Below are positions 9,125 to 17,232 of a stretch of DNA of 64,000 nt, one piece after another. A program made the position numbers and the translations under genes. Each line of letters opens with the position of its first letter. Positions within the stretch are counted from its first letter, which is position 1. Source of the DNA: Methylobacterium sp. J-067 (lineage in GTDB: Bacteria > Pseudomonadota > Alphaproteobacteria > Rhizobiales > Beijerinckiaceae); the NCBI RefSeq assembly GCF_022829465.1, contig NZ_JAKSXZ010000027.1, positions 28,184-92,183 of the forward strand. The letters are read 5' to 3'. The notes beneath the pieces were generated by a model, which did no database searches, had not been told where the DNA came from, and saw only the letters and a list, made by a program, of their open reading frames with translations.

Positions 9125-10342
9125 TCAGCCCTTCACCAGCGGGCAGTTGCCCTCGCCCAGCGGGCGGAAGACCTGATCGCCGGGGATCGTCTCGAGCTTC
9201 TTGTAGAGGTCCCACTCCCCCTTCGACTCGGCGGGCTTCTTGACCTCGAACAGGTACATGTCGTGGATCTTGCGGCCGTCGGCCCGCACCACGCCCTTGC
9301 CGAACAGCGGGTCGTCGGTCGGCATCGCCTTCATCTTGGCGACCGTGGCGGCGCCATCGGCGGTCGACTTCATCTCGGCCACCGCCTTCAGGTAGTGGAG
9401 CACGTCCGAATAGACGCCGGCATGGTTCGAGGTCGGCTTCGAACCCTTCATCTGCTTGGCGAAGCGGTCGGAGAAGGCGCGGGTCTGATCGTTGAGGTCC
9501 CAGTAGAAGGGCTCGGTGAGCACGAGGCCCTGCGCGACCTTCGTGCCGAGGGAATGCACGTCCGACGAGAAGACGAGGAGGCCGGCAAGCGCCTGCCCGC
9601 CCTCGGTGATGCCGAACTCGCCGGCCTGCTTGATGGAGTTGATCGTGTCGGCGCCTGCGTTGGCGAGCCCGATCACCTTGGCGCCGGAGCTCTGCGCCTG
9701 AAGCAGGAAGGACGAGAAGTCGGCAGTCGGGAACGGCGTCTTCACCGAGCCGACGACCTTGCCGCCGTTCTTGTCGATGACCTTGGTGGTGTCGCGCTGG
9801 AGCGTCTGGCCGAAGACGTAATCGGCCGTGAGGAAGAACCACGTATTGCCGCCGCGCTTCACCATCGCGCCGCCGGTGCCGTTGGCGAGCGCCACCGTGT
9901 CGTAGACCCAGTGGATGGTGTTCGGGCTGCATTGCGGGCCGGTGAGGTCGGCGGTGCCGGCGCCCGTGTCGATGAAGACCTTGTTCTTCTCCTTCGTCAC
10001 CTGGCTGATCGCCAGGGCGACGGAAGAGGTGACGCCGTCGGTGATCATGTCGACATGATCGCGGTCGTACCACTGGCGGGCGATGGCCGCGCCGACATCC
10101 GGCTTGTTCTGGTGGTCGGCCGAGACGATCTCGACCTTCAGACCCTTCTCCTCGGGCTTGAAGTCCTCCAGCGCGAGCTTGGCGGCGACCACCGAGCCTT
10201 CGCCGCTGATGTCGGAATAGGCGCCCGAGCGGTCACCCAGGATGCCGATCTTCACGGCGGTCTGGGCGGAGGCCGGCGCGACCATGGCGACACCCGCGAG
10301 GAAGGCGCCCGCGAGCGCGGCGAGCGGGAAGCGTCCGTTCAT
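9125..10342 (-). CDS. Branched-chain amino acid ABC transporter substrate-binding protein
   Basis: A 405-residue periplasmic binding protein of the Peripla_BP_6 (LivK) family. The ATG at 10342 is preceded by AGGAGTGA about 7 bases upstream and opens a classical signal peptide (LAALAGAFLAGVAMVAPASA, cleavage near residue 27). The mature start KIGILGDRSGAYSDISGEGS is the family's ligand-binding opening, and the two-lobe pattern continues with FFLTADYVFGQ and GLANAGADT. It lies between livF and livH, the reverse of the more common order where the binding protein is first. The ligand is not determinable from sequence. Confidence 0.92.
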   Translation of the reverse strand: MNGRFPLAALAGAFLAGVAMVAPASAQTAVKIGILGDRSGAYSDISGEGSVVAAKLALEDFKPEEKGLKVEIVSADHQNKPDVGAAIARQWYDRDHVDMITDGVTSSVALAISQVTKEKNKVFIDTGAGTADLTGPQCSPNTIHWVYDTVALANGTGGAMVKRGGNTWFFLTADYVFGQTLQRDTTKVIDKNGGKVVGSVKTPFPTADFSSFLLQAQSSGAKVIGLANAGADTINSIKQAGEFGITEGGQALAGLLVFSSDVHSLGTKVAQGLVLTEPFYWDLNDQTRAFSDRFAKQMKGSKPTSNHAGVYSDVLHYLKAVAEMKSTADGAATVAKMKAMPTDDPLFGKGVVRADGRKIHDMYLFEVKKPAESKGEWDLYKKLETIPGDQVFRPLGEGNCPLVKG

Positions 10343-10401
10343 CGGTGTCACTCCTTGGGGCCGGATCGGCCGGTCGAGAATAGAAGTAGGAACAGTGATG
10401 C

Positions 10402-11142
10402 TCACACGCCGAGATAGGCGTGGAGTTTGTCGATATTCGCGTCAAGATCGGCGTTGGCGATCTGATCGACGACGCGGCCCTGCTCGATCACGAAGTGACG
10501 GTCGGCCAGCGTCTGCGCGAAGCGGAAGTTCTGCTCGACGAGGACGATGGTATAGCCGTCCGCCTTCAGCTTCTGGATCGTGCGGCCGATCTGCTGGACG
10601 ATCACCGGAGCCAGTCCTTCGGTGGGCTCATCGAGCAGGATCAGCTTCGCGCCCGTGCGCAAGATGCGCCCGATGGCGAGCATCTGCTGTTCGCCGCCCG
10701 ACAACTTGGTGCCCTGGCTGCCCGCCCGCTCCTTGAGGTTCGGGAACAGGGTGTGAATCTCGGCCACCGTCATGCCGCCGGGCTTAACCCGGGGCGGCAG
10801 CATCAGGTTCTCGTGCACCGTGAGGCTCGAGAAGATGCCGCGCTCCTCCGGCACGTAGCCGAGGCCGAGCTTGGCGATCTTGCGCGAGGCCATGCCGATG
10901 GTCTCGACCCCGTCGTAGACGATGGAGCCGGTGCGGCGCCCGAGGATGCCGATGATCGCACGCAGCGTCGTGGTCTTGCCCGCGCCGTTGCGGCCGAGCA
11001 GCGTGATGACCTCGCCGGCCTTTACGTCGATGTCGATGCCGTGGAGCACATGGCTCTCGCCGTACCAGCCTTCGAGGCCGCGCACGGTCAGCAGCGAGGC
11101 CGCCGCGGCGGCGGGGGATGCCTTCATGGCCGCCTCAGGCAT
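10402..11142 (-). CDS. livF: Branched-chain amino acid ABC transporter ATP-binding protein LivF
   Basis: A 246-residue ATPase with Walker A LLGRNGAGKTTT near residue 53, the LivF-type GLGYVPEERGIF, signature LSGGEQQMLAIGR and Walker B LILLDEPTEGL. The start at 11142 overlaps the end of livG by 8 bases; a second ATG, 15 bases downstream, is an alternative with a nearer GAGGCGG. It works as a heterodimer with LivG on the LivHM channel. Confidence 0.94.
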   Translation of the reverse strand: MPEAAMKASPAAAAASLLTVRGLEGWYGESHVLHGIDIDVKAGEVITLLGRNGAGKTTTLRAIIGILGRRTGSIVYDGVETIGMASRKIAKLGLGYVPEERGIFSSLTVHENLMLPPRVKPGGMTVAEIHTLFPNLKERAGSQGTKLSGGEQQMLAIGRILRTGAKLILLDEPTEGLAPVIVQQIGRTIQKLKADGYTIVLVEQNFRFAQTLADRHFVIEQGRVVDQIANADLDANIDKLHAYLGV

Positions 11143-11893
11143 GTCCCGCCCCGATGTAAGCCTCGATCACGCGGGGATCCTTCGAGACGGTGGCGTAATC
11201 GCCCTCGGCGAGCACTTGGCCGCGCGCCAGGACGGTGATGCGGTCCGACAGGGAGGCCACCACCGACAGGTTGTGCTCTACCATAAGGATGGTGCGGTCC
11301 TTGCCGACGCGGCGGATCAGCTGCGCGGTGCGGTCCACGTCCTCGTGGCCCATGCCGGCCATCGGCTCGTCGAGGAGCAGCATCTCCGGGTCGAGGGCCA
11401 GGGTCGTGGCGATCTCCAGGGCGCGCTTGCGGCCGTAGGACAGCTCCACCGCCAGCGTCCTGGCGAACTCGGAGAGGCCGACCGCCTCGACGAGTTCCAG
11501 GGCCTCGGCATCGAAGGCGCGCAGCATCTTCTCCCCGCGCCAGAAATCGAACGAATCGCCGTGCCGCCGCCGTTGGAGGGCGATGCGGACGTTCTCCATC
11601 ACCGTGAAGTGCGGGAACACGGCCGAGATCTGGAACGACCGGACGAGCCCAAGACGCGCCACGTCGGCGGGTTTCAGGCCCGTGATGTCGCGATCCTTAT
11701 AGCGGATCGAGCCTGCGGTGGGCTGCAGGAATTTGGTGAGAAGATTGAAACAGGTCGTCTTGCCGGCCCCGTTGGGGCCGATCAACGCGTGGATCGTGCC
11801 GCGTTCGACTTGCAGCGCAACATTGTTGACCGCACGAAATCCCTTGAATTCCATGGTCAACCCTTGAGTTGCCAGGATCACGTCCCGTCCCAA
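11135..11893 (-). CDS. livG: Branched-chain amino acid ABC transporter ATP-binding protein LivG
   Basis: A 252-residue ATPase: Walker A ALIGPNGAGKTTCF, the longer LivG-type insertion with VFPHFTVMENVRIALQRR, a signature region that reads LSYGRKRALEIA and Walker B MLLLDEPMAGM. The start is a TTG at 11893 supported by GGAGGG six bases upstream; the GTG a few codons later is the alternative. It is the first gene of livG-livF-binding protein-livH-livM-dehydrogenase, and the roughly 170-base gap upstream toward the divergent gene at 12065 should hold the operon promoter. Confidence 0.93.
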   Translation of the reverse strand: MGRDVILATQGLTMEFKGFRAVNNVALQVERGTIHALIGPNGAGKTTCFNLLTKFLQPTAGSIRYKDRDITGLKPADVARLGLVRSFQISAVFPHFTVMENVRIALQRRRHGDSFDFWRGEKMLRAFDAEALELVEAVGLSEFARTLAVELSYGRKRALEIATTLALDPEMLLLDEPMAGMGHEDVDRTAQLIRRVGKDRTILMVEHNLSVVASLSDRITVLARGQVLAEGDYATVSKDPRVIEAYIGAGHA

Positions 11894-12064
11894 GAGCGGC
11901 CCTCCCCGCGTTGTTTAGGGCTCTATGGACGAAGCCGACTCTCGCCGTCCACCGGATTCGGTGAGACGTCACAAACAATCCACGGCCGCTGATACGCTCG
12001 TCCCGGTTTTGCCGGCTGACCGGAAGGCTTAAAGGTCCGGCGGGGGTTTCGGAGTGGTGACGCG

Positions 12065-13213
12065 ATGACAGGATCACAGGACGGGCTCGACGGCCTGCAG
12101 ACGCCGTGCCTTCTCCTCGACGAGGGCAAGTTGTCCGCCAACCTCGCCAGCATGCGCGCGCAGGTCGAGCGGCACGGCGTGACCTTCCGCCCGCATCTCA
12201 AGACCGCGAAGTCCATCGACGTCGCTCGTATGGCGATGACGTGTCCGGACGGCCCCGCTACGGTCTCGACGCTGAAGGAGGCCGAGTATTTCGCCGAGCG
12301 CGGCGTGCGCGACCTGACCTATGCGGTCGGCATCGCCCCCCACAAGCTCGACCGGGTCGGCGCGACCCGCAGCCGGTGGGGCGCGGACCTCGCGGTGGCT
12401 CTCGATTCGCTGGCACAGGCCGAGGCCGTCGCGCAATGGAGCCGGGCCACCGGGGACCGGCTGCCCGTCTTCATCGAGGTCGATCCCGATGGCCACCGCT
12501 CCGGCGTGAAGCCCGGCGATGCCGACCTCCTGCGCGGCATCGGCGCCACGCTCGCCGAGGGCGCGGAATTGCGCGGCGTGCTGCTCCATGCGGGCGAGAG
12601 CTACGGCCTGTCGGATCCCGAGGCGCTGGCGGAGGCGGCCGAAGGCGAGCGCCGGGCGGCGGTCCAGGCGGCGGAGACCCTGCGGGCGGCGGGGCTCACC
12701 TGCCCGGTGGTGAGCGTCGGCTCGACCCCGACCGCGCGGCACGCCCGCCATCTCGACGGCGTCACCGAGGTGCGGGCCGGCGTCTACATGTTCGGGGATC
12801 TGGTCCAGGCCGGGATCGGCTCCTGCGCGGTGGACGACATCGCGGTCTCGGTGCTCGCCAGCGTCATCGGCCACCGGCCCGACAAGGGCTGGATCATCAC
12901 CGATGCGGGCTGGATGGCGATGTCCCGCGACCGGGGCACGGCGGCGCAGCCGGTGGACCAGGGCTATGGGATCGTCTGCGACCGGGCGGGGCGTCCCTTC
13001 GAGAACCTGATCGTCGCCCAGGCGAACCAGGAGCACGGGGTGCTCGCCCTGCGGAAAGGCTCCGGCGCCGAGCGCCCCGACCTGCCCGTCGGCACGCTGG
13101 TGCGGATCCTGCCGAACCACGCCTGCGCCACCGCCGCGCAATACGACCGCTACCACGTCCTCGACGGCGAAGGACGGCTTCACGCGGAATGGCCGCGGAT
13201 CAACGGGTGGTGA
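12065..13213 (+). CDS. D-serine dehydratase/D-threonine aldolase-like PLP enzyme (DSD1 family)
   Basis: A 382-residue fold-III PLP enzyme. The N-terminal alanine-racemase-type barrel contains RPHLKTAKS near residue 43, where the lysine should bind PLP, and EVDPDGHRSG and VSVGSTPTA further on. The C-terminal D-serine-dehydratase-like domain ends with LPNHACATAAQYD, whose His and Cys are the usual zinc ligands of eukaryote-type D-serine dehydratases. The reaction could be D-serine dehydration or a D-threonine/3-hydroxyaspartate aldol cleavage. It is divergent from the Liv operon. An inverted-repeat element follows it. Confidence 0.85.
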   Translation: MTGSQDGLDGLQTPCLLLDEGKLSANLASMRAQVERHGVTFRPHLKTAKSIDVARMAMTCPDGPATVSTLKEAEYFAERGVRDLTYAVGIAPHKLDRVGATRSRWGADLAVALDSLAQAEAVAQWSRATGDRLPVFIEVDPDGHRSGVKPGDADLLRGIGATLAEGAELRGVLLHAGESYGLSDPEALAEAAEGERRAAVQAAETLRAAGLTCPVVSVGSTPTARHARHLDGVTEVRAGVYMFGDLVQAGIGSCAVDDIAVSVLASVIGHRPDKGWIITDAGWMAMSRDRGTAAQPVDQGYGIVCDRAGRPFENLIVAQANQEHGVLALRKGSGAERPDLPVGTLVRILPNHACATAAQYDRYHVLDGEGRLHAEWPRINGW

Positions 13214-13222
13214 AGGCTGTGA

Positions 13223-13317
13223 CCGTCATTGCGAGCGACAGTGAAGCAATCCAAGGAGCCGCACCGTTCTAAGGCGTCCCGCTTCCCTAGATTGCTTCAC
13301 TGCGTTCGCAATGACGG
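13223..13317. repeat. Inverted-repeat element with GTCATTGCGAGCGA-type arms
   Basis: The left arm (13223-13251) and the reverse complement of the right arm (13290-13317) are nearly identical over about 28 bases, with one substitution and one indel. Core sequences are GTCATTGCGAGCG and GTGAAGCAATC. They enclose about 38 bases. This arm sequence resembles a short interspersed palindromic element common in alphaproteobacterial genomes (from memory). It sits between the convergent stops of the gene at 12065 and the Fae homologue and may act as a bidirectional terminator or RNA hairpin. Confidence 0.8.
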
Positions 13318-13327
13318 AGGAAGAGGC

Positions 13328-13867
13328 TTAGTACTCGATCAGGTCTTCCAGCGCGTAGTGCTTCACCGTCTTCCGATTGGCGATCAGCTCGTCCACCGTC
13401 GGCTCGCCCTTCAGGGCGCGGGCGATGGCGATCTTGGTCGCCTCGTAATTGGTCCGGTAGAGGTCCTTCCGGTCGAGGTTGTCGTCGTCCGCGCAGCGGA
13501 TATCGAGCCAGATCATGATGATCATGCAGAGGTCGTCGAGGCCCTCCTTCGGGAGGATGCCCTCGATGATGCAATCCACGATGGCATCGCCCGTCGCGGC
13601 CTGGACGACGCCGCCCAGAAGCTCGACGTAATCGGCGCTCTGGATGGTGACCTTACTGGTCATCATCGTCACCGGACGCACGAGCTGGTTGAGGTCGCGC
13701 ACGACGTACATGCGGGTGTGGCCCTGGGCCTGCCCCATCATCGAGGCGAAGGCCTGGCCGACCGGGCCGCGCACCGACCCGATCAGCACCTCGGGCATGG
13801 CGTCGGTGTACTGGCCCTCGGCGGCCAGCACGGTCGCCTCACCGGCGCGGAACCAAATCTCTGACAT
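13328..13867 (-). CDS. Formaldehyde-activating enzyme (Fae) homologue
   Basis: A 179-residue Fae-family protein. True Fae condenses formaldehyde with tetrahydromethanopterin in methylotroph cytoplasm. Family features seen are GEATVLAAEG at the N-terminus, VLIGSVRGPVGQAF, TSKVTIQSADYVELLGG, and the C-terminal YRTNYEATKIAIARALKGEP. The start at 13867 has AGGAGG seven bases upstream. The position where Fae proteins have a conserved histidine (AHID) here reads AMPE, so catalysis as in Fae is doubtful; it resembles the Fae2/Fae3-type paralogues rather than the main enzyme. It stands alone. Confidence 0.85.
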   Translation of the reverse strand: MSEIWFRAGEATVLAAEGQYTDAMPEVLIGSVRGPVGQAFASMMGQAQGHTRMYVVRDLNQLVRPVTMMTSKVTIQSADYVELLGGVVQAATGDAIVDCIIEGILPKEGLDDLCMIIMIWLDIRCADDDNLDRKDLYRTNYEATKIAIARALKGEPTVDELIANRKTVKHYALEDLIEY

Positions 13868-14002
13868 AAACGCCTCCTTGTCGCGCCGGGGAGACATCAT
13901 CCCTCCCACGCCGTCAACCGGGACTCGTCAGATCAATCCGATTCCGTCGAGGACACCCACCATCGCGAAGGCGACCGTCACCCCCGACACCGCGTAGACG
14001 AC

Positions 14003-15187
14003 TCATTTGTAGGCCCCCTTCACGCGCTTGTCCTCGGGAAGTGCCCGCGTTGCGAGGAGGATGAGCAGTCCGAGCGCCAGGGGCAGAAGCAGGGCGTTCA
14101 TCACCTCGACGGCGACGTTTAAGGCCACGAGATTCGAGACGAGTTGCACGGCGATGGCGCCCGCGACCACCGCGATGGTGAAGATGGCGTAGAAGGCCGG
14201 CGCTTCGCGCGGAGACTTCTCCAGGGAATGCGGTCGCTGCATCACGTCGCCGAAGCCCCAGGCCAGCGCCAGTGTGACCACGTTCAGGGCAATGAAGGCG
14301 GCGGCGATGATTCCGATCCCGAACACCGCCTGCCCGAGGAGCGGGCCCAGGGCGGGGGTGAACGCCTTGGCGAGGTCGCCCACCGTCTCCAGGCCCTGCT
14401 TCGTGCCCTGGCCGGATTGGCCGATCGTGGCCGCCGCCGTGATGAGGATCGCGCCCATCACGCATTGTGAGATCACCGCGCCGATCAGCGTATCGAGCCG
14501 CGCGCGGCGCATGTGATCCCAGCCCAAGCCTTTGTCCACGATGGCCGATTGCTGGTAGAAGATCATCCACGGCATGATGACCGCGCCGATGTTGGCAGCG
14601 ATCAGCACGCGGAAATCGCCGTTGCCAAGCGGTATGTGCGCGAACGACTTGAGGATCGCGTCGGGGTCCGGCTTCGCCGCGATGGCGAGCCCGATGAAAA
14701 CCAATTCGAACAGCCCCACCACCAGGGCGACCCGCTCCACCCGCCGGTAGCTGCCGGTGAAGACGAGAAGCAGCAGGAGGACGGCCGGAAGCCCGAGGCT
14801 GACGAGGCGCGGTACCCCGAACAGGTCCCCGATCCCGGCGATGCCGGAGAATTCGGTGACGATGGCGCCGACTCCCGCCACGACGAGCCCGGCATAGGAA
14901 ATCCAGGCCAGCACCGGCCCGTAATGGTCGCGGATCAATTCGCCATGGCCGCGTCCGGTCGCCGTCCCGAGGCGAACGGTCAGTTCCTGGACGATGTAGA
15001 GGATCGGGATCAGCAGAAGCTGCAGCAGGAGCAGCGAGTATCCCCATTTCGCGCCGCTTTGCGCCGCCGTGATGAGGCTACCGACATCCGTATCGGCCAG
15101 CATCACCACAAGGCCGGGCCCGGCGACCTTGAGGAAACCCGACAGGCGGGGCAGTGAGGAGGCCGTAGAGGCTTGGCGCGTCGGCAT
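14003..15187 (-). CDS. Nramp-family divalent metal transporter, C-terminus cut by an in-frame TGA
   Basis: A 394-residue inner-membrane transporter with about ten helices. The Nramp metal site is altered: helix 1 reads DTDVGS where Mn/Fe transporters have DPGN, and helix 6 reads AVIMPW where they have MPH. Asp and Met are kept, while Asn and His are not. The ATG at 15187 is chosen; no clear ribosome site precedes it. The TGA at 14003-14005 follows GAYK, but the same frame continues for 24 more residues as a convincing membrane helix (VVYAVSGVTVAFAMVG...) to a second TGA at 13928. So the stop looks like a recent nonsense change or a sequence error. Confidence 0.85.
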   Translation of the reverse strand: MPTRQASTASSLPRLSGFLKVAGPGLVVMLADTDVGSLITAAQSGAKWGYSLLLLQLLLIPILYIVQELTVRLGTATGRGHGELIRDHYGPVLAWISYAGLVVAGVGAIVTEFSGIAGIGDLFGVPRLVSLGLPAVLLLLLVFTGSYRRVERVALVVGLFELVFIGLAIAAKPDPDAILKSFAHIPLGNGDFRVLIAANIGAVIMPWMIFYQQSAIVDKGLGWDHMRRARLDTLIGAVISQCVMGAILITAAATIGQSGQGTKQGLETVGDLAKAFTPALGPLLGQAVFGIGIIAAAFIALNVVTLALAWGFGDVMQRPHSLEKSPREAPAFYAIFTIAVVAGAIAVQLVSNLVALNVAVEVMNALLLPLALGLLILLATRALPEDKRVKGAYK

Positions 15188-15261
15188 GGGGCGGGAACAG
15201 GCCGTGCCGGCACCGGTTCCGCGCAACGGCGGGGTGCGTCATTTCTGACGGGGGGAGCACC

Positions 15262-15477
15262 ATGGCCGAGCAGCCGGGACGAGAGGCAGGCTGGAGCCTT
15301 CAAGCCAGCGCCGTCAGCGAGGGCGTGCGCCTCGAACTGACCCTGCCGGATTTCGCCGGCCAGCCGGTGACGGCGGCGGTGATCCTCGACCGGGTCGAGG
15401 CCAGGGCGTTCGCCCGCGCCCTCCTCGCGGCGGCGGGCGACGCGGCCGAGCGCACCTTCCCGCGCCCGGAACTCTGA
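15262..15477 (+). CDS. Small hypothetical protein
   Basis: 71 residues. The ATG is preceded by a strong GGGGGGAG, and codon use matches the neighbours. The protein is soluble, with a beta-like VRLELTLPDF segment and an Ala-rich amphipathic helix (ARAFARALLAAAGDAAE). It converges on the lipoprotein gene with 4 bases between stops. No family is recognised. Confidence 0.7.
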   Translation: MAEQPGREAGWSLQASAVSEGVRLELTLPDFAGQPVTAAVILDRVEARAFARALLAAAGDAAERTFPRPEL

Positions 15478-15481
15478 GCGC

Positions 15482-15967
15482 TTACTGAGCCTGGAGGCCG
15501 GGGCGGCGGCCCGGCAGACGCGGAACCTTGGTGCCGCGCTTCTCGATGGGCGCCGCGCAGGAATAGGCGAACTCGATCTTCAGCGCGTCGAAATCCGTCT
15601 CGCCGGTGATCGTGCAATCCTCGCGGACGGTCTCGTCCAGATAGGTGCGGGCGGCCGTGCGGAACCGTCCGGTGCGGGACGCGGCCGGGTCGGGATCGAT
15701 GGTCAGGTCGTTCAGGTTGCAGCCGGTGACTTCGCGCAGGACGTTCGAGACGATGAGCATCCGGCGCTGCTGCCGGTTGTCATAGATCTCGTAGGGCTCC
15801 TTGCAGCCGATGGTCACGACCTGCGACGGCAGGCCGACATAGGTCTTCGAGATGTAGGAAAAGCTCGTCGCGGTGCAGCCGGCGAGCGCCGCCGCCAGCA
15901 CCGGGGCCGCCAGGACGAGGAGCGGAAACCGCCGCACGATCCGCCATCCCTCTCTCAACCGGGCCAT
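15482..15967 (-). CDS. Hypothetical lipoprotein
   Basis: 161 residues from the ATG at 15967, which has GAGCGGGTCGGG just upstream; an ATG at 15997 is an alternative. The signal peptide ends in a lipobox, AAALAGC, near residue 30, so the mature protein should be lipid-anchored. The mature part contains four further cysteines (IGCKEPYEIYD, VTGCNLND, REDCTITG, YSCAAP), which may form disulfides. Function unknown. It follows lpxB on the same strand with about 70 bases between, so it may be co-transcribed with the lipid A genes. Confidence 0.72.
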   Translation of the reverse strand: MARLREGWRIVRRFPLLVLAAPVLAAALAGCTATSFSYISKTYVGLPSQVVTIGCKEPYEIYDNRQQRRMLIVSNVLREVTGCNLNDLTIDPDPAASRTGRFRTAARTYLDETVREDCTITGETDFDALKIEFAYSCAAPIEKRGTKVPRLPGRRPGLQAQ

Positions 15968-16035
15968 CCCGACCCGCTCGGGCACCCGTGAGCGCATTGA
16001 ACCGCGCCCCACTCCGCGGTCAAGCTGTCGGGCTC

Positions 16036-17232
16036 TCACGCCGCGCCGCCATCCCCGGCCTGTGTCCCCCTGGCCACCGCCGGAGAGCGCAGCATCGCGA
16101 GCACCACCCGCGCCGCCGCCCGGCTCGGGGTGTCGCCGTCCGGCAGGATGGTGAGGTCGTCCATCCGGTCGAGGGCCGCGACCTGCGCCTCCCGCTCCGG
16201 CCCGCCGCGCAGCAACGGCAGCAGCGAGGCCGAGAGGTTACTCGGCGAGCAATCGGCCTGCACGAATTCCGGCATCGCGTTCCGGTTCAGGATCAGGTTC
16301 GGCAGCACGATGCTCGGGACCTGGATCAGCCGCCGGGCGATGAACTCCTCCGCCCGCGAGACCTTGTAGGCCACGACGCTCGGTACGCCGGCCAGCGCCA
16401 GTTCGAGGGTCACGGTGCCCGAGGCCGCGAGCGCTGCCCGGCCGGAGCGGAACGCCGCGTACTTTTCGGTTTCGCCCGACACGATCCGCACCGGCACGTC
16501 CCAGGCCTTCGCCAGTTCCTCGATCCGCTCCCGGTGGCGCGAGACCGCCGGCAGGACGGCCTCTACCGCGACCTCGCGCGCGACCCGCGCCAGGGTCGGC
16601 CCGAAGACCGGCATCAACCGCTCGATCTCGGAGCGGCGGGAGCCCGGCAGCACCACGAGAGGGTAGGGGGCCCGCTCGCGGCGCACTTGCGCCGCCGTAT
16701 CGGGCTGCAACTCACCGAGCCGTTCGATGAGCGGATGGCCGACATAGGTGCAGGCCGGGCCGCCGAGGCGCCGATGCGCCTCCGGCTCGAAGGGCAGCAG
16801 GGCGAGCACATGGTCGACGAAGGGGCGCATGCCCTTCGCCCGCCACGGGCGCCACGCCCAGACGCTCGGCGAGACGTAATCCACGATGGGGATGGCGGGC
16901 ACTGCCTTGCGCACCCGCTTGGCGACCGCATGGGTGAAGCCGGGGCTGTCGATGATGACGAGCACGTCCGGCCGGGCGGCGACGATGTCGTCGGCCGTCT
17001 CGCGGATGCGCCGCAGCAGCGTCCGCGCGCGGGCGAGCACTGGCAGGTAGCCCATCACCGCCACGTCATCGAGGGGGAACAGCGAGGCGAAGCCCGCCTC
17101 CGCCATGGCTTCCCCGCCGACCCCGCCGAAGATGACGCCCGGCGCCGCCTCGCGCAGGGCCCGCATCAGCTTGGCGCCGAGCTGGTCGCCAGAATCCTCG
17201 CCCGCCACCAGCCAGATCCGGGGTCCGCTCAT
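16036..17232 (-). CDS. lpxB: Lipid-A-disaccharide synthase
   Basis: A 398-residue GT19 glycosyltransferase that joins UDP-2,3-diacylglucosamine and lipid X at the inner membrane. Recognisable blocks are WLVAGEDSGDQLGAKLM at the N-terminus, FGGVGGEAMAEAGF, DSPGFTHAVAKRVR, YVSPSVWAWRPWRAK and the C-terminal PGSRRSEIERLMPVF. Its ATG overlaps the lpxI stop (ATGA), so it is translationally coupled to it. It is the last clear gene of the bamA-lpxB cluster. Confidence 0.97.
   Translation of the reverse strand: MSGPRIWLVAGEDSGDQLGAKLMRALREAAPGVIFGGVGGEAMAEAGFASLFPLDDVAVMGYLPVLARARTLLRRIRETADDIVAARPDVLVIIDSPGFTHAVAKRVRKAVPAIPIVDYVSPSVWAWRPWRAKGMRPFVDHVLALLPFEPEAHRRLGGPACTYVGHPLIERLGELQPDTAAQVRRERAPYPLVVLPGSRRSEIERLMPVFGPTLARVAREVAVEAVLPAVSRHRERIEELAKAWDVPVRIVSGETEKYAAFRSGRAALAASGTVTLELALAGVPSVVAYKVSRAEEFIARRLIQVPSIVLPNLILNRNAMPEFVQADCSPSNLSASLLPLLRGGPEREAQVAALDRMDDLTILPDGDTPSRAAARVVLAMLRSPAVARGTQAGDGGAA

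Noticed and set aside
8189..10417. A 742-residue open frame opposite the Liv operon
   Set aside because: His/Asp/Arg-rich antisense translation of livH and the binding-protein gene; no domain and no ribosome site.
13914..15047. Alternative frame of the Nramp region as a separate gene or a frameshift
   Set aside because: The translation is Arg/Gly/Pro-rich noise; the lost C-terminal helix is in the original frame after a TGA, so a nonsense change, not a frameshift, explains the region.
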